The notes below the pieces were generated by a model that was given only the letters and a program-made list of their open reading frames with translations, ran no database searches and had not been told where the DNA came from. A stretch of DNA of 64,000 bases from Bremerella cremea (GTDB lineage: Bacteria; Planctomycetota; Planctomycetia; Pirellulales; Pirellulaceae). The stretch is taken from contig NZ_QPEX01000045.1 of the NCBI RefSeq assembly GCF_003335505.1, positions 496,001-560,000 of the forward strand. Direction: 5' to 3'. The position numbers and the translations under genes were made by a program. This document shows positions 44,995 to 52,874 of this stretch, in pieces. Positions within the stretch are counted from its first letter, which is position 1, and the number at the start of each line of letters is the position of its first letter.

Positions 44995-46731
44995 AGTGGT
45001 GGCTTCGAGCCAACAAAGCCCCCTCCGCCTCCTCGCGAGATCCTGCTTACGGCGACCGATGAAATCTCGCAAATCATCCCCCAAAAGTCACCTGAGGGAA
45101 CGTCCGATTCCCAAAAGGAAAAGGGGTTCTTTGCTCGGCTACTGACGCAGAAAACGAGCGTCCACTTCGACAATCTCCCGCTCGACGAAGCCATCAAGCA
45201 GCTCTCGCAGCAAACTGAAATCGATATCCGCATCGACCAGTTTGCCCTGGAAGAATTCGGCCTCAAGCCGTCCGTAAAAGTTTCGCTACAGCTAGAAGAC
45301 GTTTCGCTCTACAGCGTGCTGAAATGGTTGCTGCATCCCAACGACCTGACATTCATCATTGATGCCGAATCGATCGTCATTACGAATGTTGAAAAAGCAG
45401 AAAACAACTTGAAGGTTACCTTCTATGCCATCCCAGAACTGATCGGCAACCCGGCCTTCTACGACGAGGTGATTGAAACGATGACGACCGTCATCGAGCC
45501 TGATTCGTGGGAAGAATTAGGCGGCCCAGGCTCGGTTGCTCCCTACAACAACGGCATCATGGTGACCAACACGAATGAAATTCATGTCTTAATCGACCAA
45601 ATGTTAACCGGCTTAAAGCACTTTCAAACATTTCCCAACAATCCGTATCCCACGGCCAGCTATCCGTTAGGCTTATTCCCACAGCGGCAAAGTGAAATCC
45701 TCGCGCACCTTCATCAAGCAGAAGCCCTATCCCCTGAAGCTCCCCTCACCTGGGAAAATCTGCTAAAGCAGCTTCGCCAGCAAGCTCGCTGTCCCATCCA
45801 TATCGATCAGCGGGGTCTCGAAGATATTGGCTTTCAAACCGAGGGAATGCTCATTCCTCAGCTACCGAAGGGATGCTCGCTCGCAAGAACCTTGGACATT
45901 GTCACCGAGGCGAATGAGTTAGGTTGGTTTGTTGCCGGCGACTTAGTCGTGATCTCCAATCAGGAAGAGGAGAAATCACACCTCGACATCGCCCTCTACC
46001 CAGTCCGCGACCTGGTATGGAAGGGGATGCATATCACCAATCCGCAGTTGCAAAATCGACTTCTTGCGAATGATTCGTTTCTCGTCGATCCTTGGGCAGA
46101 AGATGCCATCGCCCTTCTGCCAGACTACGATGCGATCATCGAAATGCTCACGACGACCATCAATCCTAGCTCATGGGAAGACTTGGGAGGCCCTGGTGGT
46201 CTCGCACCATTTACCTTGCATGCCGATTGCTTGGCGATATCTCAAACACAAGCGAACCATCAGGCCGTTCGGTTAGCCTTGTCGCAGATCCGAGAACAGC
46301 AGCAACCGGTCGACATCGAAAAGATGCTGGCCAATATCGCAAAGCACGAATCGGAATTGCTTATACGGTCCTATTCAGTAATGCGAAAATCGGCAGAGAA
46401 CCCACTTTTCACTCCTAATGATTTAAAACAAATCGCAGAGTTAATCCAAGAACAAGTCGAGCCAGAAAGCTGGCGTCAAGAGCTTACGTACATCCGCCCT
46501 CTGGGTGACACAATCGTGGTACGCAACCGACGAGATGTTCAGCGCCAAGTTCAAGAGTATTTACGAGAAATGAGTGTCACACCGCCGCCTCAAGCGGTGG
46601 GATACTCTGGTTGCATGATGTCACCCAGTAGCTCTCGTTATCTCCCACCGCAACAAAGCACGCCCTCTTCCCCTCAACCAACGCCTGCCGTCCCGCAAGC
46701 CAATGCCCAGGGAGGCGGAGGCGTGTTTTAG
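44929..46731 (+). CDS. Secreted tandem STN-like/GGPG-unit protein A
   Basis: The 600-residue protein has a signal peptide (MRALASLAVCLLLFCSLAFA), then STN-like units alternating with a second unit marked SWEELGGPGSVAPYNNG (about residue 190) and SWEDLGGPGGLAPF (about 415). A third, shorter unit ends in RNRRDVQRQVQEYLREM. A YPVRDLVWKG linker precedes the second GGPG unit. The STN-like units (DNLPLDEAIKQLSQ..., TEIDIRIDQFALEEFG...) resemble the secretin/TonB N-terminal short domain. The C-terminus is Pro/Gln-rich and ends GGGGVF. There is no secretin or receptor domain. Function unknown. Confidence 0.8.
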   Translation: MRALASLAVCLLLFCSLAFAQFSGGFEPTKPPPPPREILLTATDEISQIIPQKSPEGTSDSQKEKGFFARLLTQKTSVHFDNLPLDEAIKQLSQQTEIDIRIDQFALEEFGLKPSVKVSLQLEDVSLYSVLKWLLHPNDLTFIIDAESIVITNVEKAENNLKVTFYAIPELIGNPAFYDEVIETMTTVIEPDSWEELGGPGSVAPYNNGIMVTNTNEIHVLIDQMLTGLKHFQTFPNNPYPTASYPLGLFPQRQSEILAHLHQAEALSPEAPLTWENLLKQLRQQARCPIHIDQRGLEDIGFQTEGMLIPQLPKGCSLARTLDIVTEANELGWFVAGDLVVISNQEEEKSHLDIALYPVRDLVWKGMHITNPQLQNRLLANDSFLVDPWAEDAIALLPDYDAIIEMLTTTINPSSWEDLGGPGGLAPFTLHADCLAISQTQANHQAVRLALSQIREQQQPVDIEKMLANIAKHESELLIRSYSVMRKSAENPLFTPNDLKQIAELIQEQVEPESWRQELTYIRPLGDTIVVRNRRDVQRQVQEYLREMSVTPPPQAVGYSGCMMSPSSSRYLPPQQSTPSSPQPTPAVPQANAQGGGGVF

Positions 46732-46767
46732 TCCCTGGTTACTGCATATCCAGAAACATATAAATCA

Positions 46768-46921
46768 ACTTCCGCCAAATCGTTGCAGGCAATTCTCCCC
46801 GCGGTTAGGGTAATGGGGTACCAGTCCCTTGCCCTACATGTTGCCGAGATGTTTCATGCGTGCGTTGGCTTCCCTGGCGGTTTGTTTGCTTCTGTTTTGC
46901 TCGCCTGCGTTCGCTCAATTT
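46768..46921 (+). repeat. Duplicated promoter and signal-sequence block, copy 2
   Basis: Second copy of the block at 44839-44994, covering the upstream region, ATG and signal peptide of the short paralog. See copy 1 for the extent; it includes the TTGCAG/TAGGGT pair (46783-46788 and 46806-46811). Confidence 0.8.
46783..46811 (+). promoter_or_regulatory. Candidate promoter of the STN-like cluster, copy 2
   Basis: Identical hexamers and 17-base spacing to 44854-44882, with a different spacer sequence. It lies about 45 bases before the ATG of the short paralog. Confidence 0.4.
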
Positions 46922-47440
46922 GGGGGAACTCACGACGGCCGCCCCCAAGAGCCCGTTCAGGTATCAACCATACATCTTCAGGCAGCGAACTATCCCGATC
47001 AGCAGGCGTCTCAGAAAGAAGCGGTCGTTCAGGCACTTTGCGAGAAAAAATTCGACCTCCAGCTAGTCGATACTCCTCTGGCCGAGTTCGTGAAGCAGTT
47101 GGAATCGAAGCTGGGCGTGCCGGTTCGGATGAATGTCCGTGCCCTTGAAGATCTAAGCCTCACTCCTGACACTCCGCTTACCTACGCGATGACCGGCTTG
47201 CGGGCACAGACGCATTTACGACTAATCTTGCGTGAGCTTAATTTAACCTATCTCGTCACTCCCTACGGCGTGACTATCACCACCCAAGAAGACGTCGATA
47301 ACCATGAGGAAGCTTTGGCGGAGGAGGGTTCAATTCCGCAGAGGTCAGCAACACGCCCCAACCCGAAGTATCAACTCAGCCAGCCAATGCAACGCCCGCC
47401 AACCAATCGGGCGGCCACTTTTAGGCGAACAACTCCATGA
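46856..47440 (+). CDS. Short secreted STN-like paralog B
   Basis: The 194-residue protein has almost the same signal peptide as its upstream neighbour (MRALASLAVCLLLFCSPAFA) but only one STN-like unit (VDTPLAEFVKQLESKLGVPV...) and no GGPG unit. It ends in a basic, Pro/Gln-rich tail. Its stop overlaps the next start (ATGATGA at 47437), so translation of the next gene is probably coupled. It may be a truncated copy or a minimal working form. Confidence 0.75.
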   Translation: MRALASLAVCLLLFCSPAFAQFGGTHDGRPQEPVQVSTIHLQAANYPDQQASQKEAVVQALCEKKFDLQLVDTPLAEFVKQLESKLGVPVRMNVRALEDLSLTPDTPLTYAMTGLRAQTHLRLILRELNLTYLVTPYGVTITTQEDVDNHEEALAEEGSIPQRSATRPNPKYQLSQPMQRPPTNRAATFRRTTP

Positions 47441-49188
47441 TGAAACACCAACCTACCTGCATTTGTCGCTCATCCGCCATCGCGCTGGTACTTTTCCTGT
47501 TGGCGACCTCCCCTGCCCAGGCTGAAGAGTCAGAGAGCCAGGCCTGCTTTACCCTGCAGCAGAAAGTGATCGACACGAAGATCAGTGTGGATGCCACCAA
47601 AATGCGGCTCGACGATTTCGCCGAACTGGTGGAACGGGAGTCGAAGATTCCGATACGGATTGATGGCCTTTCTCTCGAAGAATACGGTCTGACGAACAAT
47701 GAGACGGTCAATGCGCAGTACAAGAACGCTTCACTGCATAGCGTGCTGCTCTGGACGTTGCGGCAACACGACCTCACCTATTACGTCGACTCGGACGAAG
47801 TGGTGATCACCACAGCAGATACGGTAGAGGACCTCCAACAAACGAGGTTTCACCCAGTTGCCAAGTTACTGGGCGATTCGGAGCCCGATTACGATTCGCT
47901 CATCGAAATGACGTGTGCGGTTGTCAAACCGCCAAGTTGGGAAGAGTTGGGCGGCCCAAGTTCAATCGCCCCGATAAACGGCGGTCTTGTTGCCAGACAA
48001 ATAACGCAAAACCATCTGCTGCTGGACCGTTTGTACGAACAACTTGCCCAGTCTCAAGCGATGCCTGTGGATAATTACGAAGTAAAACCGCGGCTTGTCA
48101 CATTGCTTCCGGCGGAATCGGTCACACTTCGTGAGCAGCTCGATAGTCAGCAGATCGAGATCGCATTCGACCAAGTCCCACTAGGCAAAGCGATTGAAGA
48201 CCTACGGAAAGCGACCGGCTTAAATCTTGTGCTGGATAGTCGGGCACTGGAAGACATTGGTCTGGATGCGGAATGTTCAGTCACACTTCAAGCCCGCAAG
48301 CGAAGTGTTGCTCGCACCTTGGAACTAATGCTCGCACCGCTGGTCTACATGGTGCAGGACGATGTTGTCATCGTGACGACAGAAAGCGAACAGGAGAGCA
48401 GCCCGGAAATCCGCGTTTACCCAGTGCGTGATCTCGTGTGGCGAGGACTCGACAAGCACGAGCCTCAGCTGAAGCAAATTTTAAAGCAGTTTTATCCACC
48501 GATTACGGCAAGCCGGAACAATTCCAATCAGCCGTATCGCGACCTGCTTCCTTCCCCTGTCTTAGATTCCATCCCAACCGACCATGATTTGCAAGAGCTC
48601 ATCACAACGACGATTGAACCTGAGTCTTGGGAAGAACTTGGTGGCCCAGGGTCGATCAAGTTCCTGCCCAGCGCCGACTGCTTCGTCGTGAGTCAATCGG
48701 CCCCCATCCACGAGAAACTGGCCGATACCTTGGAGCAGATTCGCCAACATTCGCCTCCCTTAGATCTCAATGAGTTCGGAGCGGCCCTCGACCGTGAAAA
48801 CAATGAAGTGCTTACCGTAACATTCTCTCTCGACCAATCCCGGCAAGGAACCTCGTTGTTCCAAGAAGCCGATATGCAAGAGATCGCTCGGCAAATCAAA
48901 ATACATGTCGAGCCTCGAAACTGGAATCGAGATGAGTATTTTGTCGAGACGCTGCAAGATAAAGTGACGATCCGCCATCGCCGGGAAGTCGTGCGTAAGG
49001 TTCTCGCCTGGCTGATCAACCAGGGCATCCTTACTCCGAGAATAACAGGCTATTCGTGCCGAGGTCCGCTGTATGGCGGCTTTATCGAACCGTCACCACC
49101 AAGCCCCCACAGCGAAACCGTTCCGGTCGTTCCAAGCAGCGAAAACCAAAGTTCCGAAGCCCCCTTCGGTGCCTCTCCCACCATGTAA
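47437..49188 (+). CDS. Secreted tandem STN-like/GGPG-unit protein C
   Basis: The 583-residue product has a signal peptide (after MMKHQPTCICRSSA) and the same order of units as protein A: STN-like (MRLDDFAELVERESK, IPIRIDGLSLEEYG), SWEELGGPSSIAPING (about 165), a second STN-like unit (VPLGKAIEDLRKATG), YPVRDLVWRGL, SWEELGGPGSIKFLP (about 395), then a RHRREVVRKVLAWL ending unit. It starts by overlap with paralog B by 4 bases. It lacks the Gly-rich tail of its neighbours. Confidence 0.8.
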   Translation: MMKHQPTCICRSSAIALVLFLLATSPAQAEESESQACFTLQQKVIDTKISVDATKMRLDDFAELVERESKIPIRIDGLSLEEYGLTNNETVNAQYKNASLHSVLLWTLRQHDLTYYVDSDEVVITTADTVEDLQQTRFHPVAKLLGDSEPDYDSLIEMTCAVVKPPSWEELGGPSSIAPINGGLVARQITQNHLLLDRLYEQLAQSQAMPVDNYEVKPRLVTLLPAESVTLREQLDSQQIEIAFDQVPLGKAIEDLRKATGLNLVLDSRALEDIGLDAECSVTLQARKRSVARTLELMLAPLVYMVQDDVVIVTTESEQESSPEIRVYPVRDLVWRGLDKHEPQLKQILKQFYPPITASRNNSNQPYRDLLPSPVLDSIPTDHDLQELITTTIEPESWEELGGPGSIKFLPSADCFVVSQSAPIHEKLADTLEQIRQHSPPLDLNEFGAALDRENNEVLTVTFSLDQSRQGTSLFQEADMQEIARQIKIHVEPRNWNRDEYFVETLQDKVTIRHRREVVRKVLAWLINQGILTPRITGYSCRGPLYGGFIEPSPPSPHSETVPVVPSSENQSSEAPFGASPTM

Positions 49189-49204
49189 GTCGAAAGGAAT
49201 TCTC

Positions 49205-50908
49205 ATGCGTGTTCTTCTGGCAACAAGTATCGTGCTGCTATCCTTCAGCGGCTACCTGTGGGGCGAGCAGCCGCCTGCTCTGCCTGACGCCGGTTCCATG
49301 ACAATCGCTCCGGACGCAGACGCCACCCAGCAGCTTGAGCGCCGGCAAACCATCGACCAACGCATGCAAGCCGAGTCCATTTCGCTAGATGTGAAAGGGA
49401 CGCCGCTGCATGAGTTTGTCGAGACTTTATCGAAACAGGCAAACGTTCCTATATCGCTCGATCGTTTTGCCTTGCAGGACAAAGGGCTCTCACAGAATGC
49501 GAAGATAACGATCCAGGCCAAGAATCTTTCCGCCAACGGCGTGCTTGATCTGGCGTTACAAAAATATGGATTGACCTACGTGCCCAAAGGGGACGGCATC
49601 GAGATTACTTCACGTGAAGAGCGGGATTCGATCCTGCATTTAAGATCCTATTCCCTGGCACCGCTGCTACAAGATGGTTCAGGGACGGTCGGACGTTGGC
49701 AGGAAATCATCACTGAAAATCTGGGGGAAGATTCCTGGGAAGCCTTAGGAGGCCCTGGCACTGTGCGGGCGTTTGGTAACTCGCTGGTCGTCAGCCAGAC
49801 GGAGCAAGTCCATGCCGAGATCGGTTCCTTTCTTGATCTGGCCCTGAAGGTTAAACAATTTCCAAACCAGAACTACCCTGTCCAATCACTTCCTATCTCC
49901 TCAAGTGATTCGGCACAAAATCAAAAACTGGCAGCGACCACACTTGAAGTCGAATTTAAGAACACGCCCTTGCGTGAAGCGATTCAACAATTAAACAAGT
50001 CTGGCTCTGTCATTTTTCAGCTAGACGAACAAGCATTGAACGACGTCGGCCTTAGCCCAACCTTGCCAATCACCCTAAGCAAAGATCAACGGAGCATTCC
50101 TAGCATCCTCGACGAGATCCTGTCTCCCCATCAGCTTACTTGGGTGTGTACCAAGCAAAACAATCTCGTTGTGATCACAACGCTCGATAGCAATTGTTTT
50201 TCCGAAGAGGTCCGCCTCTACCCGGTCCGCGATTTGGTGTGGCATGGCTTGAACGTCGAAACGATGCAACAGCGGCGTTTTCTTCAAGACAGCACACGCT
50301 GGCAAGCAGATCAATGGAGCAACGTCGCCTACCTGAAATCACTCCGCATGGCAAACATCCCAGCGCTTCCCGACTACCAACAGCTCGACCAAGTCATCCA
50401 AGGGACAATCCGGCCTAGCAGTTGGGAAGTTCTTGGTGGTCCTGGCTCCCTTCAGTTTGTGCAAGAGATTGATTGCGTATTGATCAAACAAACTCCAGAG
50501 ATTCACCACGAAATCGACGGTTTGCTCCAACAACTCCGCCAGCAGCAAACGCCTGAAACTACCACGGCATTTAAAACCCAAATTGAAAAAGCCAATGCCG
50601 AGATTGTCAGCGTGCGTTACCCGCTGCTTTGGAGTTCACCGACTGACGATCTCGACGAAGCAGGCTTCAACAACCTCATCCGCCTAATCTATTCCGGCAC
50701 CGGCGAATCACGTTGGCAATTACCAGAAACATCGCTCAGCTTTGCCTACCGCGATCTGGTTGTGCGGCAACGGCGTGATGTCCAGCAGCAAATTCTTTCG
50801 ATGTTAATCGAGCTCGATTTGCTTCACCCGGTCCCCAAAACAAACCCGCCTGCGCAGTTACCCCCAGGTCAATATATGGGGGGCGGCGGAGGCGGGGGCT
50901 TCTTTTAA
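49205..50908 (+). CDS. Secreted tandem STN-like/GGPG-unit protein D
   Basis: The 567-residue product has a signal peptide (MRVLLATSIVLLSFSGYLWG), two STN-like units (VKGTPLHEFVETLSKQANV... and FKNTPLREAIQQLNKSGSV...), SWEALGGPGTVRAFG (about 177) and SWEVLGGPGSLQFVQ (about 405), a YPVRDLVWHGL linker and a RQRRDVQQQILSM end unit. It ends in a Gly run, GGGGGGGFF. The gene begins 16 bases after protein C, so A to D may be one long operon. Function unknown. Confidence 0.8.
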   Translation: MRVLLATSIVLLSFSGYLWGEQPPALPDAGSMTIAPDADATQQLERRQTIDQRMQAESISLDVKGTPLHEFVETLSKQANVPISLDRFALQDKGLSQNAKITIQAKNLSANGVLDLALQKYGLTYVPKGDGIEITSREERDSILHLRSYSLAPLLQDGSGTVGRWQEIITENLGEDSWEALGGPGTVRAFGNSLVVSQTEQVHAEIGSFLDLALKVKQFPNQNYPVQSLPISSSDSAQNQKLAATTLEVEFKNTPLREAIQQLNKSGSVIFQLDEQALNDVGLSPTLPITLSKDQRSIPSILDEILSPHQLTWVCTKQNNLVVITTLDSNCFSEEVRLYPVRDLVWHGLNVETMQQRRFLQDSTRWQADQWSNVAYLKSLRMANIPALPDYQQLDQVIQGTIRPSSWEVLGGPGSLQFVQEIDCVLIKQTPEIHHEIDGLLQQLRQQQTPETTTAFKTQIEKANAEIVSVRYPLLWSSPTDDLDEAGFNNLIRLIYSGTGESRWQLPETSLSFAYRDLVVRQRRDVQQQILSMLIELDLLHPVPKTNPPAQLPPGQYMGGGGGGGFF

Positions 50909-50937
50909 CAAAGCCCTTAACGAAAGAATGGCATTTC

Positions 50938-51061
50938 GAACCGCTTGGTCAACATCACGGCGATTTCTTTGTGAACAAGCGGTTCTCTCATAGTAAGTCG
51001 TAATCGAGCGGCACACCTTCGAAAGTAAAATGGCTGCTGACAATTCGTCGAGCAGCCATTT
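50938..51061. terminator. Two hairpins between the STN-like array and its convergent neighbour
   Basis: The first pairs GAACCGCTTG (50938-50947) with CAAGCGGTTC (50976-50985). The second, longer one pairs 51028-51041 with 51047-51061 with one bulge (AAATGGCTGCT core) and a 5-base loop, and is followed by T-rich sequence on the minus strand (TTTTACTTTC). It serves as a bidirectional end for the convergent genes. Confidence 0.65.
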
Positions 51062-51091
51062 AGGGGAATGGATTCGTTCGCAAGCGAATAC

Positions 51092-51655
51092 TTATTTGGC
51101 GACAGCCGGCTCCGCAGGTTTTGCGGCTCGCATTTGCTTCAAGTGGGCGGCGATTTGGTCGTGAATTTCTTGGGTAGCACCCACGACAATGGAAAGGTTT
51201 GTGTTAAACGGTGCCAAGCTCGAATTCGACTTCGTAATCGCTTCCTCACCTATGGCCGTCTCAAGTTCGGTAACAATTTTTTTCAGCCCGGCTGAAAGTT
51301 CTTCATTCCGCTGTACCACCAAGTCTTCAACGGAGTAGACCTTCATGTAGACAAGGGCAGCCTTCTTCTGCGGCATTTCGGTTTTCTTAGTAACCGTCTC
51401 TTTCTTAGCGTCGGCTTTGGCTTGTTCGACCTTTTCCAGCATTCGCTTAATCGCTGGTACTTCCTCGCCGAACTTTTCCTTGGCCCCTAAGGCAATCAGT
51501 TCTGCCATTTGCCAATCGGACGATTCCATCAACTCGTCGTACAGTCCGATCACCTTTTCGGCTTGGCCAGGCGTCCAGCGCAGGGGTTCATCGGCCATTA
51601 CGAAGCAGGAGGAAACTCCCACCGAGAAAACAGCGGTCCAAACACTCTTCATCAT
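51092..51655 (-). CDS. Secreted protein with a diverged GGPG-like unit
   Basis: A 187-residue product with a signal peptide (MMKSVWTAVFSVGVSSCFVMA) and a Lys-rich middle (QAKADAKKETVTKKTEM). The C-terminal part reads KVYSVEDLV...SLAPFNTNLSIVVGATQEIHDQIAAHLKQM, which parallels the YPVRDLVW, LAPF and QTNEIH order of the array on the opposite strand. It appears to be a distant member of the same family. ATG 51655 has GGAAGGA 9 bases upstream. Confidence 0.7.
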   Translation of the reverse strand: MMKSVWTAVFSVGVSSCFVMADEPLRWTPGQAEKVIGLYDELMESSDWQMAELIALGAKEKFGEEVPAIKRMLEKVEQAKADAKKETVTKKTEMPQKKAALVYMKVYSVEDLVVQRNEELSAGLKKIVTELETAIGEEAITKSNSSLAPFNTNLSIVVGATQEIHDQIAAHLKQMRAAKPAEPAVAK

Positions 51656-51826
51656 CGCTTCAAATCCTTCCAACGTTGAAGTCAAACTCCCGCGCTGGCA
51701 ACCTCCCTGCGAGAAACAAACCGCCGCTTCTCATCGCCAACATCATGGGGCATGAGAAACTACCAAGAGCAGCAATCGTACGTCAATCCAAATCAACGCA
51801 GGAACCCCTGGAAAACTCCACGCTAG

Positions 51827-52717
51827 CTACGCTGGCTGTTTCGACTCTTCTTGATACAAATGTACGTCCCGTTGTGGGAATGGAATATGAAAACCACGTT
51901 CGTCCATCCCAAGCTTGATCTGCTCTAGCAAGTCGCAGCGGGTTGCCCACCAGTCTGGCGTTTTCACCCATCCCCGAACCTTGAAGTTGATCGCACTATC
52001 TCCCAGTTCAAACACGCGAACTTCAATCGCTGGCTCGGACATGATCCGCTCGTCGCTTTCCAAAGCTTCGATCAGATACTGTTTCACAGACCGGATGTCG
52101 TCGTTGTAGCCGCAACCAATCTCCAACTCGACCATGCGTGTCAAATGTCCGGTGAAGTTGGTGACCACTGCACTGGTAATCTGGCCGTTGGGAACAATGA
52201 TCCGTTTGTTATCAATCGAACGCATGATGGTATGAAAGATGTGAACTTCCTGCACCACACCGGTCACACCGCCAGCTTCCACGAAGTCGCCGGTGCCGAA
52301 CGGGCGAAACATAATCAACATGATGCCTGCGGCCAGGTTCGAGAGAGAGTTTTGCAGCGCCAAGCCAATCGCCAAGCCTGCCGCCCCGACAACTGCCGCC
52401 AGTGAAGTGGTGTTGATTCCTAATTGGCTTAAAGAAGCAATGATCACCAGCCCAATCAATAAGGCATAAGCGATGTTCGAGAGAAAACCGGCCAACGTAT
52501 CGTCGATTCGGCTTCGCTTAATCGCCCGCACGAACAGCCCACGAGCAAAGCGAGCCGCGATCCACCCCAACACCAGCACCGCCAGCGCCGCGATAAAATT
52601 CGTCGCCCACACAGGCCCTTGTTCGATCAAAAAGGTGGAAGCTTTGGAATAGATCTCGGATAACCGCGTAATTGCGTCCTGCGGGGCATCGCCGTCGGCT
52701 TGAGCAAGTAGATACAT
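51827..52717 (-). CDS. mscS: Small-conductance mechanosensitive channel MscS
   Basis: Membrane channel opening on hypo-osmotic stress. The 296-residue protein has three hydrophobic helices, the pore helix with AIGLALQNSLSNLAAG, the FRPFGTGDFVEAG block and the VPNGQI cytoplasmic signature of the MscS family. ATG 52717 has AGGAG 10 bases upstream; a start at 52744 would lengthen the N-terminus. The E. coli protein has 286 residues, so the length fits. Confidence 0.93.
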   Translation of the reverse strand: MYLLAQADGDAPQDAITRLSEIYSKASTFLIEQGPVWATNFIAALAVLVLGWIAARFARGLFVRAIKRSRIDDTLAGFLSNIAYALLIGLVIIASLSQLGINTTSLAAVVGAAGLAIGLALQNSLSNLAAGIMLIMFRPFGTGDFVEAGGVTGVVQEVHIFHTIMRSIDNKRIIVPNGQITSAVVTNFTGHLTRMVELEIGCGYNDDIRSVKQYLIEALESDERIMSEPAIEVRVFELGDSAINFKVRGWVKTPDWWATRCDLLEQIKLGMDERGFHIPFPQRDVHLYQEESKQPA

Positions 52718-52810
52718 GAAACTCTCTCTCCTGATGGTTAACAAGGTAGGCCATAACGATTGGATTATCCTCTTTCAGCCAGAAATGAGCCAAGCCCGGT
52801 CTAGAAACAA

Positions 52811-52846
52811 AATAAGGCCGCGTTTCCCTTAGGAAACACGGCCTTG
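52811..52846 (-). terminator. Terminator of the esterase gene
   Basis: Arms 52815-52828 and 52833-52846 pair over 14 bases with one C-A mismatch and a 4-base loop. On the minus strand it is followed by ATTTTGTTTC, a T-rich tail, just after the stop of the esterase gene. Confidence 0.75.
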
Positions 52847-52874
52847 CGACTTCATCTCTCAGCGAAATCGACGC

